Positions 6,391-14,181 of a stretch of DNA of 20,679 nucleotides are shown here, piece by piece. The notes beneath the pieces were generated by a model. That model did not search any database. It was not told the origin of the DNA and saw only the letters and a program-made list of their open reading frames with translations. How positions within the stretch are numbered: the stretch's first letter is position 1; each line of letters opens with the position of its first letter. A program made the translations under genes and the position numbers. The DNA is from Candidatus Epulonipiscium sp. (lineage in GTDB: Bacteria > Bacillota_A > Clostridia > Lachnospirales > Cellulosilyticaceae), in NCBI GenBank assembly GCA_012841565.1, contig DUUM01000186.1, forward strand, positions 1 to 20,679, written 5' to 3'.

Positions 6391-6422
6391 AATAAAAAAG
6401 CCACTCAAGACTTGAATGGCTT
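6391..6422 (-). terminator. Strong rho-independent terminator after the lysis cassette
   Basis: The minus strand reads AAGCCATTCAA, loop GTC, TTGAGTGGCTT, then T-rich: an 11-bp stem with one G-U pair and six T. It lies 14 bases after the stop of the LLH-type holin gene and before the appendage gene at 5846-6367. Confidence 0.88.
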
Positions 6423-6435
6423 AAATATATATAAA

Positions 6436-6780
6436 TTAGTTAAATAAAACATAGTTATCAACTAATGATTTTGCATTCGTATTGCGACTTAAATATTCTT
6501 TCATTCGCTCAACAGCATCCTCAATCATCTTATCAATTTGTTTAGAAGTAAATAGGAACTTAGTAATAGTAGGAAGCCTTTCATAAATCCAAGTAGTGAC
6601 AGCAGAGTACTTTAACTGGCCAGTACCGTTACCAAATTCATTTTCTGCCTTAGTTACTAAATAGAATAAGATTTCATTAACTTGTTTTTTTGCACCTCTT
6701 TTAAAAAGCAATAATAAAAACAAGACAAGTAGCATAACAAATAATATGCTATCAAAATGAGCACCTATAAAGTTATACAC
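6436..6780 (-). CDS. Holin, LLH-like family
   Basis: This 114-residue protein probably permeabilises the membrane to release the endolysin. It has one N-terminal transmembrane helix (SILFVMLLVLFLLLLF, about residues 11-26), then KRGAKKQVNEIL. The C-terminal region carries the pattern of the phage LL-H holin family (Phage_holin_6_1): AENEFGNGTGQLKYSAVTTW (about 46-65), then a short loop and IDKMIEDAVERMKEYL. The start is GTG (6778-6780), overlapping the endolysin TAG stop by one base (TAGTG), with AAGGGGG upstream as ribosome-binding site. Translation is therefore coupled to the endolysin. The family is known from Lactobacillus phage LL-H; the holin activity of this copy is inferred. It is the last gene before a strong terminator and is the second holin candidate in this cassette. 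Confidence 0.75.
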   Translation of the reverse strand: MYNFIGAHFDSILFVMLLVLFLLLLFKRGAKKQVNEILFYLVTKAENEFGNGTGQLKYSAVTTWIYERLPTITKFLFTSKQIDKMIEDAVERMKEYLSRNTNAKSLVDNYVLFN

Positions 6781-7568
6781 TATTTAACCCCCTTGACATG
6801 ATCTATAATCCTAACTGCAATAACCGCCGCCTGCTCTCTAGTTAATCCACCAGTAGGATTGAAGTTTCCTTTATCATCACCTACGATAATGCCTAACTTA
6901 GCAGCCTTGGCAACATCGTTAGCACTCCATCTGTTATCTGCAACATCTTTGAACACACTTCCCACAACAACATCTCCTTTCAATTTGAAAACAATGTCTT
7001 TTCTCACATCATCCATGGTTTTGCCAAACTTACTAAACCAATGCCTAACATCGCCGTGATTACTTGCAATTCCCATTTTATTTCCTTCTGTATGGTCAAT
7101 GATAGTCGTGCTATTTACAGGTATATTGTATTTCTTACATAAGAAAACACTAAGATTAATGGCTTCGTTATACACCTTATCAAAGTAGGTCTTATCATTT
7201 AGTCCATCTTCGCAAATCTCAAAACCAATATAACCTTGCGTATTAGCAGAGCCTTTACTGCCAGACCCACTATGCCAACCTACCATATCCCAAGGCAAAG
7301 TCTGATATGTCGCAACTTCACCATTTGCAAGTTTTCCTATCCATGCATGTACACACACAGACCGTCCATCGGGCTTGTGTTGATTCCAATGGTTATTATT
7401 AGGGTTCTTGCCTAACTGTCCATCATCAGGCCCTACATACCGTGATAGCTTAGGATTATTAGCGCCAGTAGAGTGCCACATAATCCCCTTAGGTGTATGT
7501 TTTTTGTTTGCTTTGTAACAAGCATTTTGCGTGGCAAATAACTGATTTATTTTAAATTCTTTGCTCAT
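6780..7568 (-). CDS. Endolysin: N-acetylmuramoyl-L-alanine amidase (Amidase_2) with C-terminal SLH domain
   Basis: The enzyme cuts the amide bond between muramic acid and the stem peptide. The ATG at 7568 has GAGGTGG about nine bases upstream; an upstream in-frame start at 7601 lacks a site. In the 262-residue product the catalytic domain spans about residues 20-195. GIMWHSTGANNP holds the first zinc-ligand His (32), GWHSG and GFEIC (Glu118) follow, then IDHTEG (His159) and SNHGDVRHWFSKFG (His171/Asp173). This resembles the CwlA/PlyPSA type of zinc amidase. Residues 204-257 form one SLH-type unit: SVFKDV, RWSANDVAKAAKLGIIVG, GNFNPTGGLTREQAAVIAVR. SLH domains usually bind pyruvylated wall polymers, so this is probably the wall-binding module. 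The gene overlaps the upstream holin by 17 bases and the downstream holin by one, a compact lysis operon. There is no signal peptide, so export depends on holins. Confidence 0.92.
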   Translation of the reverse strand: MSKEFKINQLFATQNACYKANKKHTPKGIMWHSTGANNPKLSRYVGPDDGQLGKNPNNNHWNQHKPDGRSVCVHAWIGKLANGEVATYQTLPWDMVGWHSGSGSKGSANTQGYIGFEICEDGLNDKTYFDKVYNEAINLSVFLCKKYNIPVNSTTIIDHTEGNKMGIASNHGDVRHWFSKFGKTMDDVRKDIVFKLKGDVVVGSVFKDVADNRWSANDVAKAAKLGIIVGDDKGNFNPTGGLTREQAAVIAVRIIDHVKGVK

Positions 7569-8133
7569 AATCTTCAACCACCTCTTCTTCAATACCTTCA
7601 TTTGTTATTTCAGTTTCATCTGGTTTGTCACTTTCATCTTTTTCAACTTCCCTCATCAAATCTTTATTCTTCTTTTTTGACCATAATAAAAGCCAGTGCA
7701 AATCGGCACCAGCTTCAATGAGATTTTCTACATTTGATTGAAATTCCCTCATAAACATTACCGTATATATAAAAGATGCAAATATAATACCAACCTCTTT
7801 TAAATAGATAACCCTATAAGAAATACCAGTTAGTATAGCAATACTTAAATAAGATACAATTTTGATTTCTGTACCTTTCCATAAGTTTTTAGAAAATAAC
7901 CGCTTGATTTTAACAGCATTTTTATATCCACCATTAGTCATGCATATAGCATAACTCTTCGTAAATATATCCATAAGAGAAGCCACTAGGACAGCCACTA
8001 AAGCCCACAAGTGCAAATCATCAGGGAATATGACATAACACGCACAACTAAACACAAAAGCAAAAGTTGGCTTTAGACCAGTAAATGCTTTACCAATATA
8101 TCCAAACACATTTTTTAATATTTCCTCATCCAC
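7552..8133 (-). CDS. Holin, TcdE/Holin_4-like multi-helix membrane protein
   Basis: The start is GTG (8131-8133) with TAGGAGG six bases upstream. The 193-residue product has about four hydrophobic helices: residues about 22-36 (PTFAFVFSCACYVIF), 41-60 (LWALVAVLVASLMDIFTKSY), 86-106 and 110-128. The arrangement includes a 'D-(I/Y)-x-T' helix end, a 'KNLWKGTEIKI' loop and 'EFQSNVENLIEAGADL'. It resembles the Holin_4/TcdE-like family used by clostridial and bacillar phages, although here the product is longer because of a charged, acidic C-terminal tail (about residues 155-193). It directly follows the tape measure gene (14 bases) and overlaps the endolysin start by 17 bases, the usual position for a holin. 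Family membership is my reading of the pattern; the extended tail may bind a partner or tune timing. Confidence 0.68.
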   Translation of the reverse strand: MDEEILKNVFGYIGKAFTGLKPTFAFVFSCACYVIFPDDLHLWALVAVLVASLMDIFTKSYAICMTNGGYKNAVKIKRLFSKNLWKGTEIKIVSYLSIAILTGISYRVIYLKEVGIIFASFIYTVMFMREFQSNVENLIEAGADLHWLLLWSKKKNKDLMREVEKDESDKPDETEITNEGIEEEVVEDYEQRI

Positions 8134-8147
8134 TAAGCACCTCCTAG

Positions 8148-11100
8148 CTAAAGCATATTAGCTAATTGCCTTTCTAACTCTCTTGAAAGACTTCTTTCAT
8201 CAACATCATCCTGCATATGGTTATTATCAATCCTTAACAAGTTCTCTATTTTGATGCTTTTTCTATTGTCTGTAGAAGAAGTGCTTTCTGTAGCCACATT
8301 GCCCTTAGCTAGATTGCTAAGTAACGGGAATAACCTCTCTAATCCAACAGATAGATCAGGTGGGAATGTTAATTCTCCAGGCATCATTTCAACAGCACCG
8401 TAGCTTAAAGATTTACCACCTTTGTGCATCTTAGGGAGGCCTTTAACGTATTCTTGAGCAGTTTGGTAATCCATTCTGTGGAGGTTATCAGAAACACTTG
8501 ATTTGAGTTTAGATAACTCATCATAAGTTGATACTGCCCTCTGTGCAGCGCTCTTATCCTTACCTATTTCATATTGTCTCTTTAGTTCTAAAATTTGATT
8601 AGCAAGGCTATATACTTGAGCATTGCTAGAGTTTGATTGTCCAACTGTTTTATTGCTGTTGAGATTACCATCATAGCCATTGACATTATCCTTTTGACTA
8701 TCAATAAAGCCACCCAAGTCCCCAAAAATACTATCAGCAGTGCCGAAATCACCATCCGCTAATGCGTTTTGTAACGGAATGATGTAATTGTTCAACCATT
8801 CATCATATGCGCCTTTAGACATGACCTCGGCCATTGCAACAACGTTTAAGCTGTGATCATCAAAAGCATTTTCAATTAATTTGTAAGACTTATCAAGATT
8901 TTCTCTTTCTTCTTTGGCGGTATCATCAATAGCTGTGACTTGATCTTGTAAAACCTTCTTCTTATCCTCGAGGCCTTGTTTTTTTAAATCAACTTCACGT
9001 TTATGTTCGGCCTCATCAATTTGTTTCTTTAAATCTATAACTTTTTTCCTAGCATCTTCAGATGTCCTTACTTCCCAATAAGCTAGTTGTTCTCTAAGGT
9101 CCGACATCTTCTTATCGTGATTGTATTCACCTTCTTGTCTATCAAGGAGTTCAAGTTCTTTCTCAATACCCTTAATAATATCTTCTTGAGCATCTTTTCT
9201 AGCTTTTGTTTCAGATTCAATCTGATTAATTCGCTCGTCATAGACTTCCTTAGCTTTCTTTTGTTGCTCGGACATTAGTTGTTTTTGTAAGGCGAATAGG
9301 TTTTCAGTTCTTTTTTGTTGTTCGGATAAGTCTTTAGCTTTGACTTCATATAACTTCTTATATTGCACAATCTGTTGTTCAGTGCTAAGTACACTAAGCT
9401 TAGTTAAATGCTGAATTGTACTTTCTTCCCTATTGTAAGCATCTATCATCACTTGGTTTTTAAGCTTATACAGTTCAAGAGTTGCTTGCTTAACAGCTTG
9501 GATGTTATTAGTTTGGCTATCCCTAACCCTAGTCCATGCTGCGATTTCATCTTCAGTGGACATTTCATTAAAGTTTTTCTTCTCGCTAATCCAACTAAGA
9601 GAGTCTTGTAATCTCCTATCCCTTAAACGTTTTTCAACAGCGTAAATACGTTCAGCCATATCCATACGTTCTTGGTCAGTCTTAACATATAGGGAGCTAA
9701 TCCGTTGAAGTTCAGCCAACTCATTCCTAATACTTCCTTGGGTTTCTTCTGATATTCTCTTGCGATGCTCTAGCAATTTCAAAGACTCTTGTAGCGCTTT
9801 ATTCTCTTCTTTCTTTTCCTTGCTACTACCTTTGCCAGAACCTTTTTTATCCTTAGAACCACTACTTTTGAAGTCAGTCCCACCTAAATCCAAGGCAATA
9901 TTATTAAAGGCATTTTCCATATCGCCAACTTTGTGCACAACACCTAGAACTTCATTAGCTTTTTCCCAACCAGGTCTTTTTTTCATTACCATATCTTCAA
10001 GCATGGCATCGGTATTACCCATACCAATTTTAACTGCATTATAATATTGTGCCCATATACCAGAGAGCTTGCTTACAAGTTCTACTTCAACCTTGCCTTT
10101 AGCTTGTGCTAGTGATGTGAAGTTGTTAAAGTCCGTATTATAATACTCATTAAGGCTATTAACTAAATCAGAATTACCTTTAATTCTCGTATCGTAAAAG
10201 GACTCGCTTTCCGCTAACATGCTAGCATAGGCCTTGCGTTGGGTTTCTTCTTCATCCTCGATGATTGATATTAGTTGCCTACGCAACTCTTGTTCATCAT
10301 GTATATACGGAATTAATTCTTTGTGAGAACTTATAATATTACGCTTAGTTTGAGCAGACAAGCCTTCCTTAGAGTTAACCTCCTCAAGTAGACGGTAGTA
10401 GGTGTCAAGATTATCAGATGAATCTTCAAATTCTTTTCCTACACCCTCTATGGCTTTGGCATATTCAGAAAGTTTGTTTACACCTTCGCCTAACCCGTCA
10501 TTTAGAGCGGAAGTGGCGTCTTTAAGTGCATTGCTATCACCAAAAGACCTTTCCATTCCCATTGCAAATTCATCTAATCCTACTGTATACTCGCCCAATT
10601 CTTTTTTGCTACCAACAAAATCTTTCGTTAAGCCCAAAATAGCCTTGCTAGCTTCGTCAATACCCTTGGTATCGCTCTCGGACACAGCTTTTTTATACTT
10701 TTCTTCCCACTTTGTAAAATCAGATGAGGTAAAATCATCTATAGCATCTTGCAATTCATCACTAAGAGTATAAATATCTCTAGGGGCTTGCGATAAAGAT
10801 CTAGCCATTCCATCTGCATAGAGTCTCATGCTATCAGAAACAGTAGCACCATCTTCACTTAATTGTTGGGCTATCTTAGATGCACTTGCTTGTAGGTATC
10901 GTTGCCTATCGCCAGTTCCTTCGTTTATGGCATCGTTGATTTTTCCATTAGACGTTTCAAGTTCCGTTAAAGTTTTAGCTTGTTGGTTTATGAAGTTTAG
11001 CAATACCCCATGACCTTGGTCGGTAGTAGGGTCTACCTCCATACTTCCCATCACATCACTAACAAGCACTTTTTCTTTCCTTGCAAGCGCACCTTCAAGT

Positions 11101-13508
11101 CTATCCATTTCAGCTTGCGCCACCAGTATGTCTTGGACTATTTTTTTTCGTTCATCTAAGTTCTTCTGTAAATCCTTTAAATCCTGAACATCACTAGCCT
11201 TAACAGCATTTTCTAACTTAGCTTCTTCAAAAGCTTTTTCTTCTTCCATTGCCTTAATTTTATCTCTTATGGCTTCAGCGGAATCAGAATAAGCCTTACC
11301 CTCTGCATCAATACCAGTAATAGAAACACCATATAAGTCAACTAATTCTCTTTGAATATCTCTTAATCTAATTTTTTCATCTGCAGTAGCAGTGAGATTT
11401 TTCTCTTTAGTTTTTAAAGTGTCGTATTCCTTAGATAATTCTTGAAGTCCCTGTTTTTCATCTTCAAGAGATTTGATATTATCCTTAGTCGTTTCGATAA
11501 GTTTTTCTCGCTCTTCACGTTGTTTCTTAGCAGCATTAGTAATCGCCATTATGACACCAACGGCAGCAGATAAGGCAAGCAAAGGACCATTTGCAACTAC
11601 AAAAGCACCAAGGCCTGATGCACCAGCTTTAAATGCAGCGGTCAAACTCCATGTGCCACTAGTTAACGAACCTATCATTTGAGATATGCCTGGTACTTGA
11701 ATACCAAACATATTCATGCCATATTCCAAAGCTTTAACAGCCAAAGTCATGCTAGTAGCAGCCAAAACGGCATCCTTAATGGGCTTAGGTAATTTATTTA
11801 TAACCTCAATAGTATTCGTACCGCTATTAACAATCATCTTAAGTGCACCATCAAGCCCAGCATCTCCCATGGCAACGGATAAAGCTTCCACTGATGCTTT
11901 TAAGGATTGTTGTTTCTTTTCTAATGTTTCCATGGTCTTAGCATTTTCAGATAGGGAATACCCACCAGCATCTACAAGCCCATTTAAAACTTCTTGAGTA
12001 GTAGAGAACTTTTCAAGTAATCCAATGAAATAGTTTCTTCTATAAACACCAGCTGCAGCTTGAGCGGCATCCCTTTTTTCGATATCAGTGAATTCGCCCT
12101 GAGCTTCAGTAGCTTTTTCTGTCATTTCGATAAATTCTTCTTGCATACCAACTGCACCAGCAAGCTCTTCGGCAAATAAACCAGCTTCTTGAGCACCAGC
12201 CATAAGTGCATCTTTAGCACCACTTGAAACACTAGGGTCATTCCACTTATTAGACAATTCATCGAATACTTCCATTACATTCCTAAACTCTGTTTTAGCT
12301 TCATCGGCGAACATTTTGATGCCTAAAGATTCCATTACATCAATAGATTTAGGCCTTTGGATATAACTTAATATAGATGAAAGTGCATTTCCTACTTCTT
12401 TTCCAGTACGGCCAGTAGTTTCTCTTAATACAGTTAAAGTAGCAATCGTATCATCTAATGACATACCCATGACTTTAGCAGCACCCGACGACCTTAATAA
12501 TCCATCTACGAGGTCTTGAGATGTCAGAGAATAGTTATCGGCAGTCTTGTTAACCTTATCCATTACAAGGGCTAAATCTTCGGCTTGTAATCCCCATTGC
12601 GCCATAATCCCTATCATTGATTCAGTAGCGTTGGTAGCATCTAATTCAGCCGTATTCAAGGCTAACATAGATGTTTCTGTAAGTGTTAACGAGTCCGCAA
12701 CATTATAGCCAGATTGTGCCCATCTAAGGGCAACACTTTGAACATTGTCAAAGGTTTGTCCATATTCAGTGCCGAGTTTAAATAAGTTATCTCTATATTC
12801 ATTAAAGACGAAAGAGGTATCATCCATAACCCTAGAAATCTCAATCATACCCATTTCAACATCTTTAATAGTAACAGTGGCTTCTTTGGCTGCCTTGGTG
12901 ATCGCATAGAATTTGGTAGCATCGGTAAACCACGAGCTCTTATTTTCAAATTCATTAGTCGGTGTCGACGGATTTAACCTATTTTCATCATGACCAGCGG
13001 CTCTAGTTTGGGCTCTCAATATATCTAGTTGCTCTTTAAGTTGATTTGTCTGTTCAGTTTCTTCGGCAGTTAACTTTCCCTCAGATTGTAACCTTGATTG
13101 AATAGCAGATAACTGTTCCCTAAGGGTACTAGCTTGTTTACCATATTCATCACTTAAACCTTTTGCAGATACCCTTTGTTGAACATAGGAAGCTTGGGCC
13201 TGCATATTAACAAGGCTACTTTCTTTAATTTCTTTAGCCATCTTACTCACAGTTGTAGATGTGACTTGAGCTTCCTGTTTGGCATTTTTAAAACTATTAG
13301 CAAGATCTTTATTGCCATCCATTTTCCCTAATTGGGAAGAGAACGCATTATTGATATCCTTAGCAGATTCCATAGCAATAGTTTTCATAGTTTCTAGTTG
13401 CTTATTGAGATCACCTATAGTCTTTTGAAATTGCACAGTTGAGTTAATGGCTGGGTTATAGTCAAGACCTAAACTTTGCATTATCGCAACAATTGAATCA
13501 TCATTCAT
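8148..13508 (-). CDS. Tape measure protein (TP901 type)
   Basis: This 1786-residue protein sets tail length and is ejected with the DNA. The rule of about 0.15 nm per residue gives a tail near 270 nm, an estimate only. Residues about 1-170 are coiled coil. The TP901 core follows (about 195-460): MIEISRVMDDTSFVFNEYRD, ALRWAQSGYNVADSL, TVLRETTGRTGKEVGNALSS, LSYIQRPKSIDVMESLGIKM. A hydrophobic region (about 580-665, with GLGAFVVANGPLLALSAAVG) is the likely membrane-spanning part. Long charged coiled coils occupy most of about 670-1600, including a Lys-Ser-rich stretch (SGSKDKKGSGKGSSKEKKEE). The C-terminus has KGGKSLSYGAVEMMPGELTF, possibly baseplate-binding. The ATG at 13508 follows GGTGATTTA, a modest site. 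The gene follows the frameshifted chaperone pair, the standard order. Apparent plus-strand ORFs inside it are shadows. Confidence 0.96.
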   Translation of the reverse strand: MNDDSIVAIMQSLGLDYNPAINSTVQFQKTIGDLNKQLETMKTIAMESAKDINNAFSSQLGKMDGNKDLANSFKNAKQEAQVTSTTVSKMAKEIKESSLVNMQAQASYVQQRVSAKGLSDEYGKQASTLREQLSAIQSRLQSEGKLTAEETEQTNQLKEQLDILRAQTRAAGHDENRLNPSTPTNEFENKSSWFTDATKFYAITKAAKEATVTIKDVEMGMIEISRVMDDTSFVFNEYRDNLFKLGTEYGQTFDNVQSVALRWAQSGYNVADSLTLTETSMLALNTAELDATNATESMIGIMAQWGLQAEDLALVMDKVNKTADNYSLTSQDLVDGLLRSSGAAKVMGMSLDDTIATLTVLRETTGRTGKEVGNALSSILSYIQRPKSIDVMESLGIKMFADEAKTEFRNVMEVFDELSNKWNDPSVSSGAKDALMAGAQEAGLFAEELAGAVGMQEEFIEMTEKATEAQGEFTDIEKRDAAQAAAGVYRRNYFIGLLEKFSTTQEVLNGLVDAGGYSLSENAKTMETLEKKQQSLKASVEALSVAMGDAGLDGALKMIVNSGTNTIEVINKLPKPIKDAVLAATSMTLAVKALEYGMNMFGIQVPGISQMIGSLTSGTWSLTAAFKAGASGLGAFVVANGPLLALSAAVGVIMAITNAAKKQREEREKLIETTKDNIKSLEDEKQGLQELSKEYDTLKTKEKNLTATADEKIRLRDIQRELVDLYGVSITGIDAEGKAYSDSAEAIRDKIKAMEEEKAFEEAKLENAVKASDVQDLKDLQKNLDERKKIVQDILVAQAEMDRLEGALARKEKVLVSDVMGSMEVDPTTDQGHGVLLNFINQQAKTLTELETSNGKINDAINEGTGDRQRYLQASASKIAQQLSEDGATVSDSMRLYADGMARSLSQAPRDIYTLSDELQDAIDDFTSSDFTKWEEKYKKAVSESDTKGIDEASKAILGLTKDFVGSKKELGEYTVGLDEFAMGMERSFGDSNALKDATSALNDGLGEGVNKLSEYAKAIEGVGKEFEDSSDNLDTYYRLLEEVNSKEGLSAQTKRNIISSHKELIPYIHDEQELRRQLISIIEDEEETQRKAYASMLAESESFYDTRIKGNSDLVNSLNEYYNTDFNNFTSLAQAKGKVEVELVSKLSGIWAQYYNAVKIGMGNTDAMLEDMVMKKRPGWEKANEVLGVVHKVGDMENAFNNIALDLGGTDFKSSGSKDKKGSGKGSSKEKKEENKALQESLKLLEHRKRISEETQGSIRNELAELQRISSLYVKTDQERMDMAERIYAVEKRLRDRRLQDSLSWISEKKNFNEMSTEDEIAAWTRVRDSQTNNIQAVKQATLELYKLKNQVMIDAYNREESTIQHLTKLSVLSTEQQIVQYKKLYEVKAKDLSEQQKRTENLFALQKQLMSEQQKKAKEVYDERINQIESETKARKDAQEDIIKGIEKELELLDRQEGEYNHDKKMSDLREQLAYWEVRTSEDARKKVIDLKKQIDEAEHKREVDLKKQGLEDKKKVLQDQVTAIDDTAKEERENLDKSYKLIENAFDDHSLNVVAMAEVMSKGAYDEWLNNYIIPLQNALADGDFGTADSIFGDLGGFIDSQKDNVNGYDGNLNSNKTVGQSNSSNAQVYSLANQILELKRQYEIGKDKSAAQRAVSTYDELSKLKSSVSDNLHRMDYQTAQEYVKGLPKMHKGGKSLSYGAVEMMPGELTFPPDLSVGLERLFPLLSNLAKGNVATESTSSTDNRKSIKIENLLRIDNNHMQDDVDERSLSRELERQLANML

Positions 13509-13529
13509 TAAATCACCAACTTTCGGGCA

Positions 13530-13820
13530 CTAAAAACTACCAAAGAATGATTCCACATCTTCTTGAGAGGATTCTTCTTGGGTAGTAGTAGGGGATAGTG
13601 GGGTAGACCCACCAAATATATTAGGCATACCTATTTTCAAAGAAATGTTTTTACCAAGTTTACTTCTATAAGCTTGGATTTTAGGTATTGACATATAGGG
13701 AATTTGATCATCGGTTATGCTTGTATGGCAAATCAAATCGGCGAATACTTCCCCCCAATCAATAGGGGGTGATTTTTCGGCCCCCTCTTTTTTTTCATCA
13801 GAAGGGGCCCAATCTATCCC
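13530..13820 (-). CDS. Tail assembly chaperone, C-terminal frame reached by -1 frameshift (GT-like)
   Basis: This frame has no usable start: its first possible start (TTG at 13736) lacks a ribosome-binding site and lies inside the conserved helix. Extended upstream it stays open to a TGA at 13827-13829, giving IDWAPSDEKKEGAEKSPPID, then WGEVFADLICHTSITDDQIP and YMSIPKIQAYRSKLGKNI. The 'W...F..(L/I)...t.i..d.i..Mt...i..y...' pattern is that of the T part of chaperone pairs (lambda G/GT, pfam Gp14-like) that coat the tape measure before tube assembly. A -1 shift just before the upstream TAG joins it to the 14134 frame, for a fused product of about 201 residues. It lies immediately upstream of the tape measure, as in other siphophages. 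Confidence 0.75.
   Translation of the reverse strand, partial: GIDWAPSDEKKEGAEKSPPIDWGEVFADLICHTSITDDQIPYMSIPKIQAYRSKLGKNISLKIGMPNIFGGSTPLSPTTTQEESSQEDVESFFGSF
13751..13769. other. Second GC-rich hairpin downstream of the frameshift region
   Basis: On the minus strand CCCCC (13765-13769), loop of eight bases, then GGGGG(G) (13751-13756) form a 5-bp all-GC stem, 9 bases after the end of the first frameshift hairpin. Such a GC block stands out in this AT-rich genome. It may extend the frameshift stimulator or restrict entry to the following gene. Confidence 0.55.
13779..13820 (-). promoter_or_regulatory. Putative -1 programmed ribosomal frameshift element
   Basis: In the 0 frame the ribosome reads TTA TCG GGA TAG (13825 to 13814). 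A one-base backward slip at GGA places tRNA-Gly on GGG, avoids the TAG and enters the chaperone T frame. The overlap window between the -1-frame TGA and the 0-frame TAG is only 13-15 bases. Seven bases after GGA begins a 9-bp stem GGCCCCTTC/GAGGGGGCC (13801-13809 with 13779-13787; one G-U pair, 13-base loop). That is the distance expected for a frameshift-stimulating hairpin. No classical X_XXY_YYZ heptamer is present, so the exact slip codon is inferred. Confidence 0.65.
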
Positions 13821-14134
13821 GATAAATCACATAACTTTCGAATGAATTCTTTTAGATCAACAACATCCCAATCATCAGCCATAGCTTTATCAAGGGTAAG
13901 TGGTGCATCTTTATCGTCAAGACAATAACCTTGTAACCATTTATCAACCTTTTTGCGACTTTTATCATCGTTAACACTAAAGAGTTGAGGTCCTAAACTT
14001 AAATTGTCCTTCATGAAATCTTGTATATCTTTCAATGCTAAAGGTCTTACCGTATATATTTTCCCTTTTACCTCAAGATCTCCACCACTTTGCAACATCA
14101 CAGATAGCGGAGTAGGTGTCTTTTCTTTACTCAT
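13814..14134 (-). CDS. Tail assembly chaperone, N-terminal frame (G-like)
   Basis: The ATG at 14134 follows TAGGAGGTAATTTATT. The 106-residue product begins MSKEKTPTPLSVMLQSGGDL, then has the chaperone-like pattern GKIYTVRPLALKDIQDF (about residues 24-40), followed by a helical, charged domain ending KEFIRKLCDLSG. The size, the 'Y.l.pL.l.di..f' start and the position between the major tail protein and the tape measure match the G part of G/GT tail assembly chaperone pairs. This short form would be made by most ribosomes; a minor fraction shift -1 at the end and make the long form. These proteins are normally absent from the mature virion. The identification is by position and pattern, not by strong sequence identity. 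Confidence 0.75.
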   Translation of the reverse strand: MSKEKTPTPLSVMLQSGGDLEVKGKIYTVRPLALKDIQDFMKDNLSLGPQLFSVNDDKSRKKVDKWLQGYCLDDKDAPLTLDKAMADDWDVVDLKEFIRKLCDLSG

Positions 14135-14150
14135 AATAAATTACCTCCTA

Positions 14151-14181
14151 TAAAAAGATAATCCCACTATTACAGTGGGAT
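14151..14181 (-). terminator. Terminator/attenuator after the major tail protein
   Basis: The minus strand reads ATCCCACT, loop GTAAT, AGTGGGAT, then TATCTTTTTA: a perfect 8-bp stem. The TAA stop of the major tail protein gene lies in the loop. Partial termination here would give more tail tube mRNA than chaperone and tape measure mRNA. Confidence 0.75.

Noticed and set aside
9760..11997. Several plus-strand ORFs inside the tape measure gene, up to 123 aa
   Set aside because: Low-complexity Ser/Leu/Pro-rich products come from the reverse complement of coiled-coil codons; no start sites or independent features.
13530..13736. The 68-aa frame as an independent gene starting at 13736
   Set aside because: The TTG lacks a ribosome-binding site and cuts through a conserved helix; the frame extends upstream and fits a frameshifted chaperone instead.
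13788..13795. Run of eight A on the minus strand as the frameshift slippery site
   Set aside because: It lies downstream of the TAG that ends the 0 frame, so ribosomes in that frame would stop before reaching it. It could only matter for a second shift.
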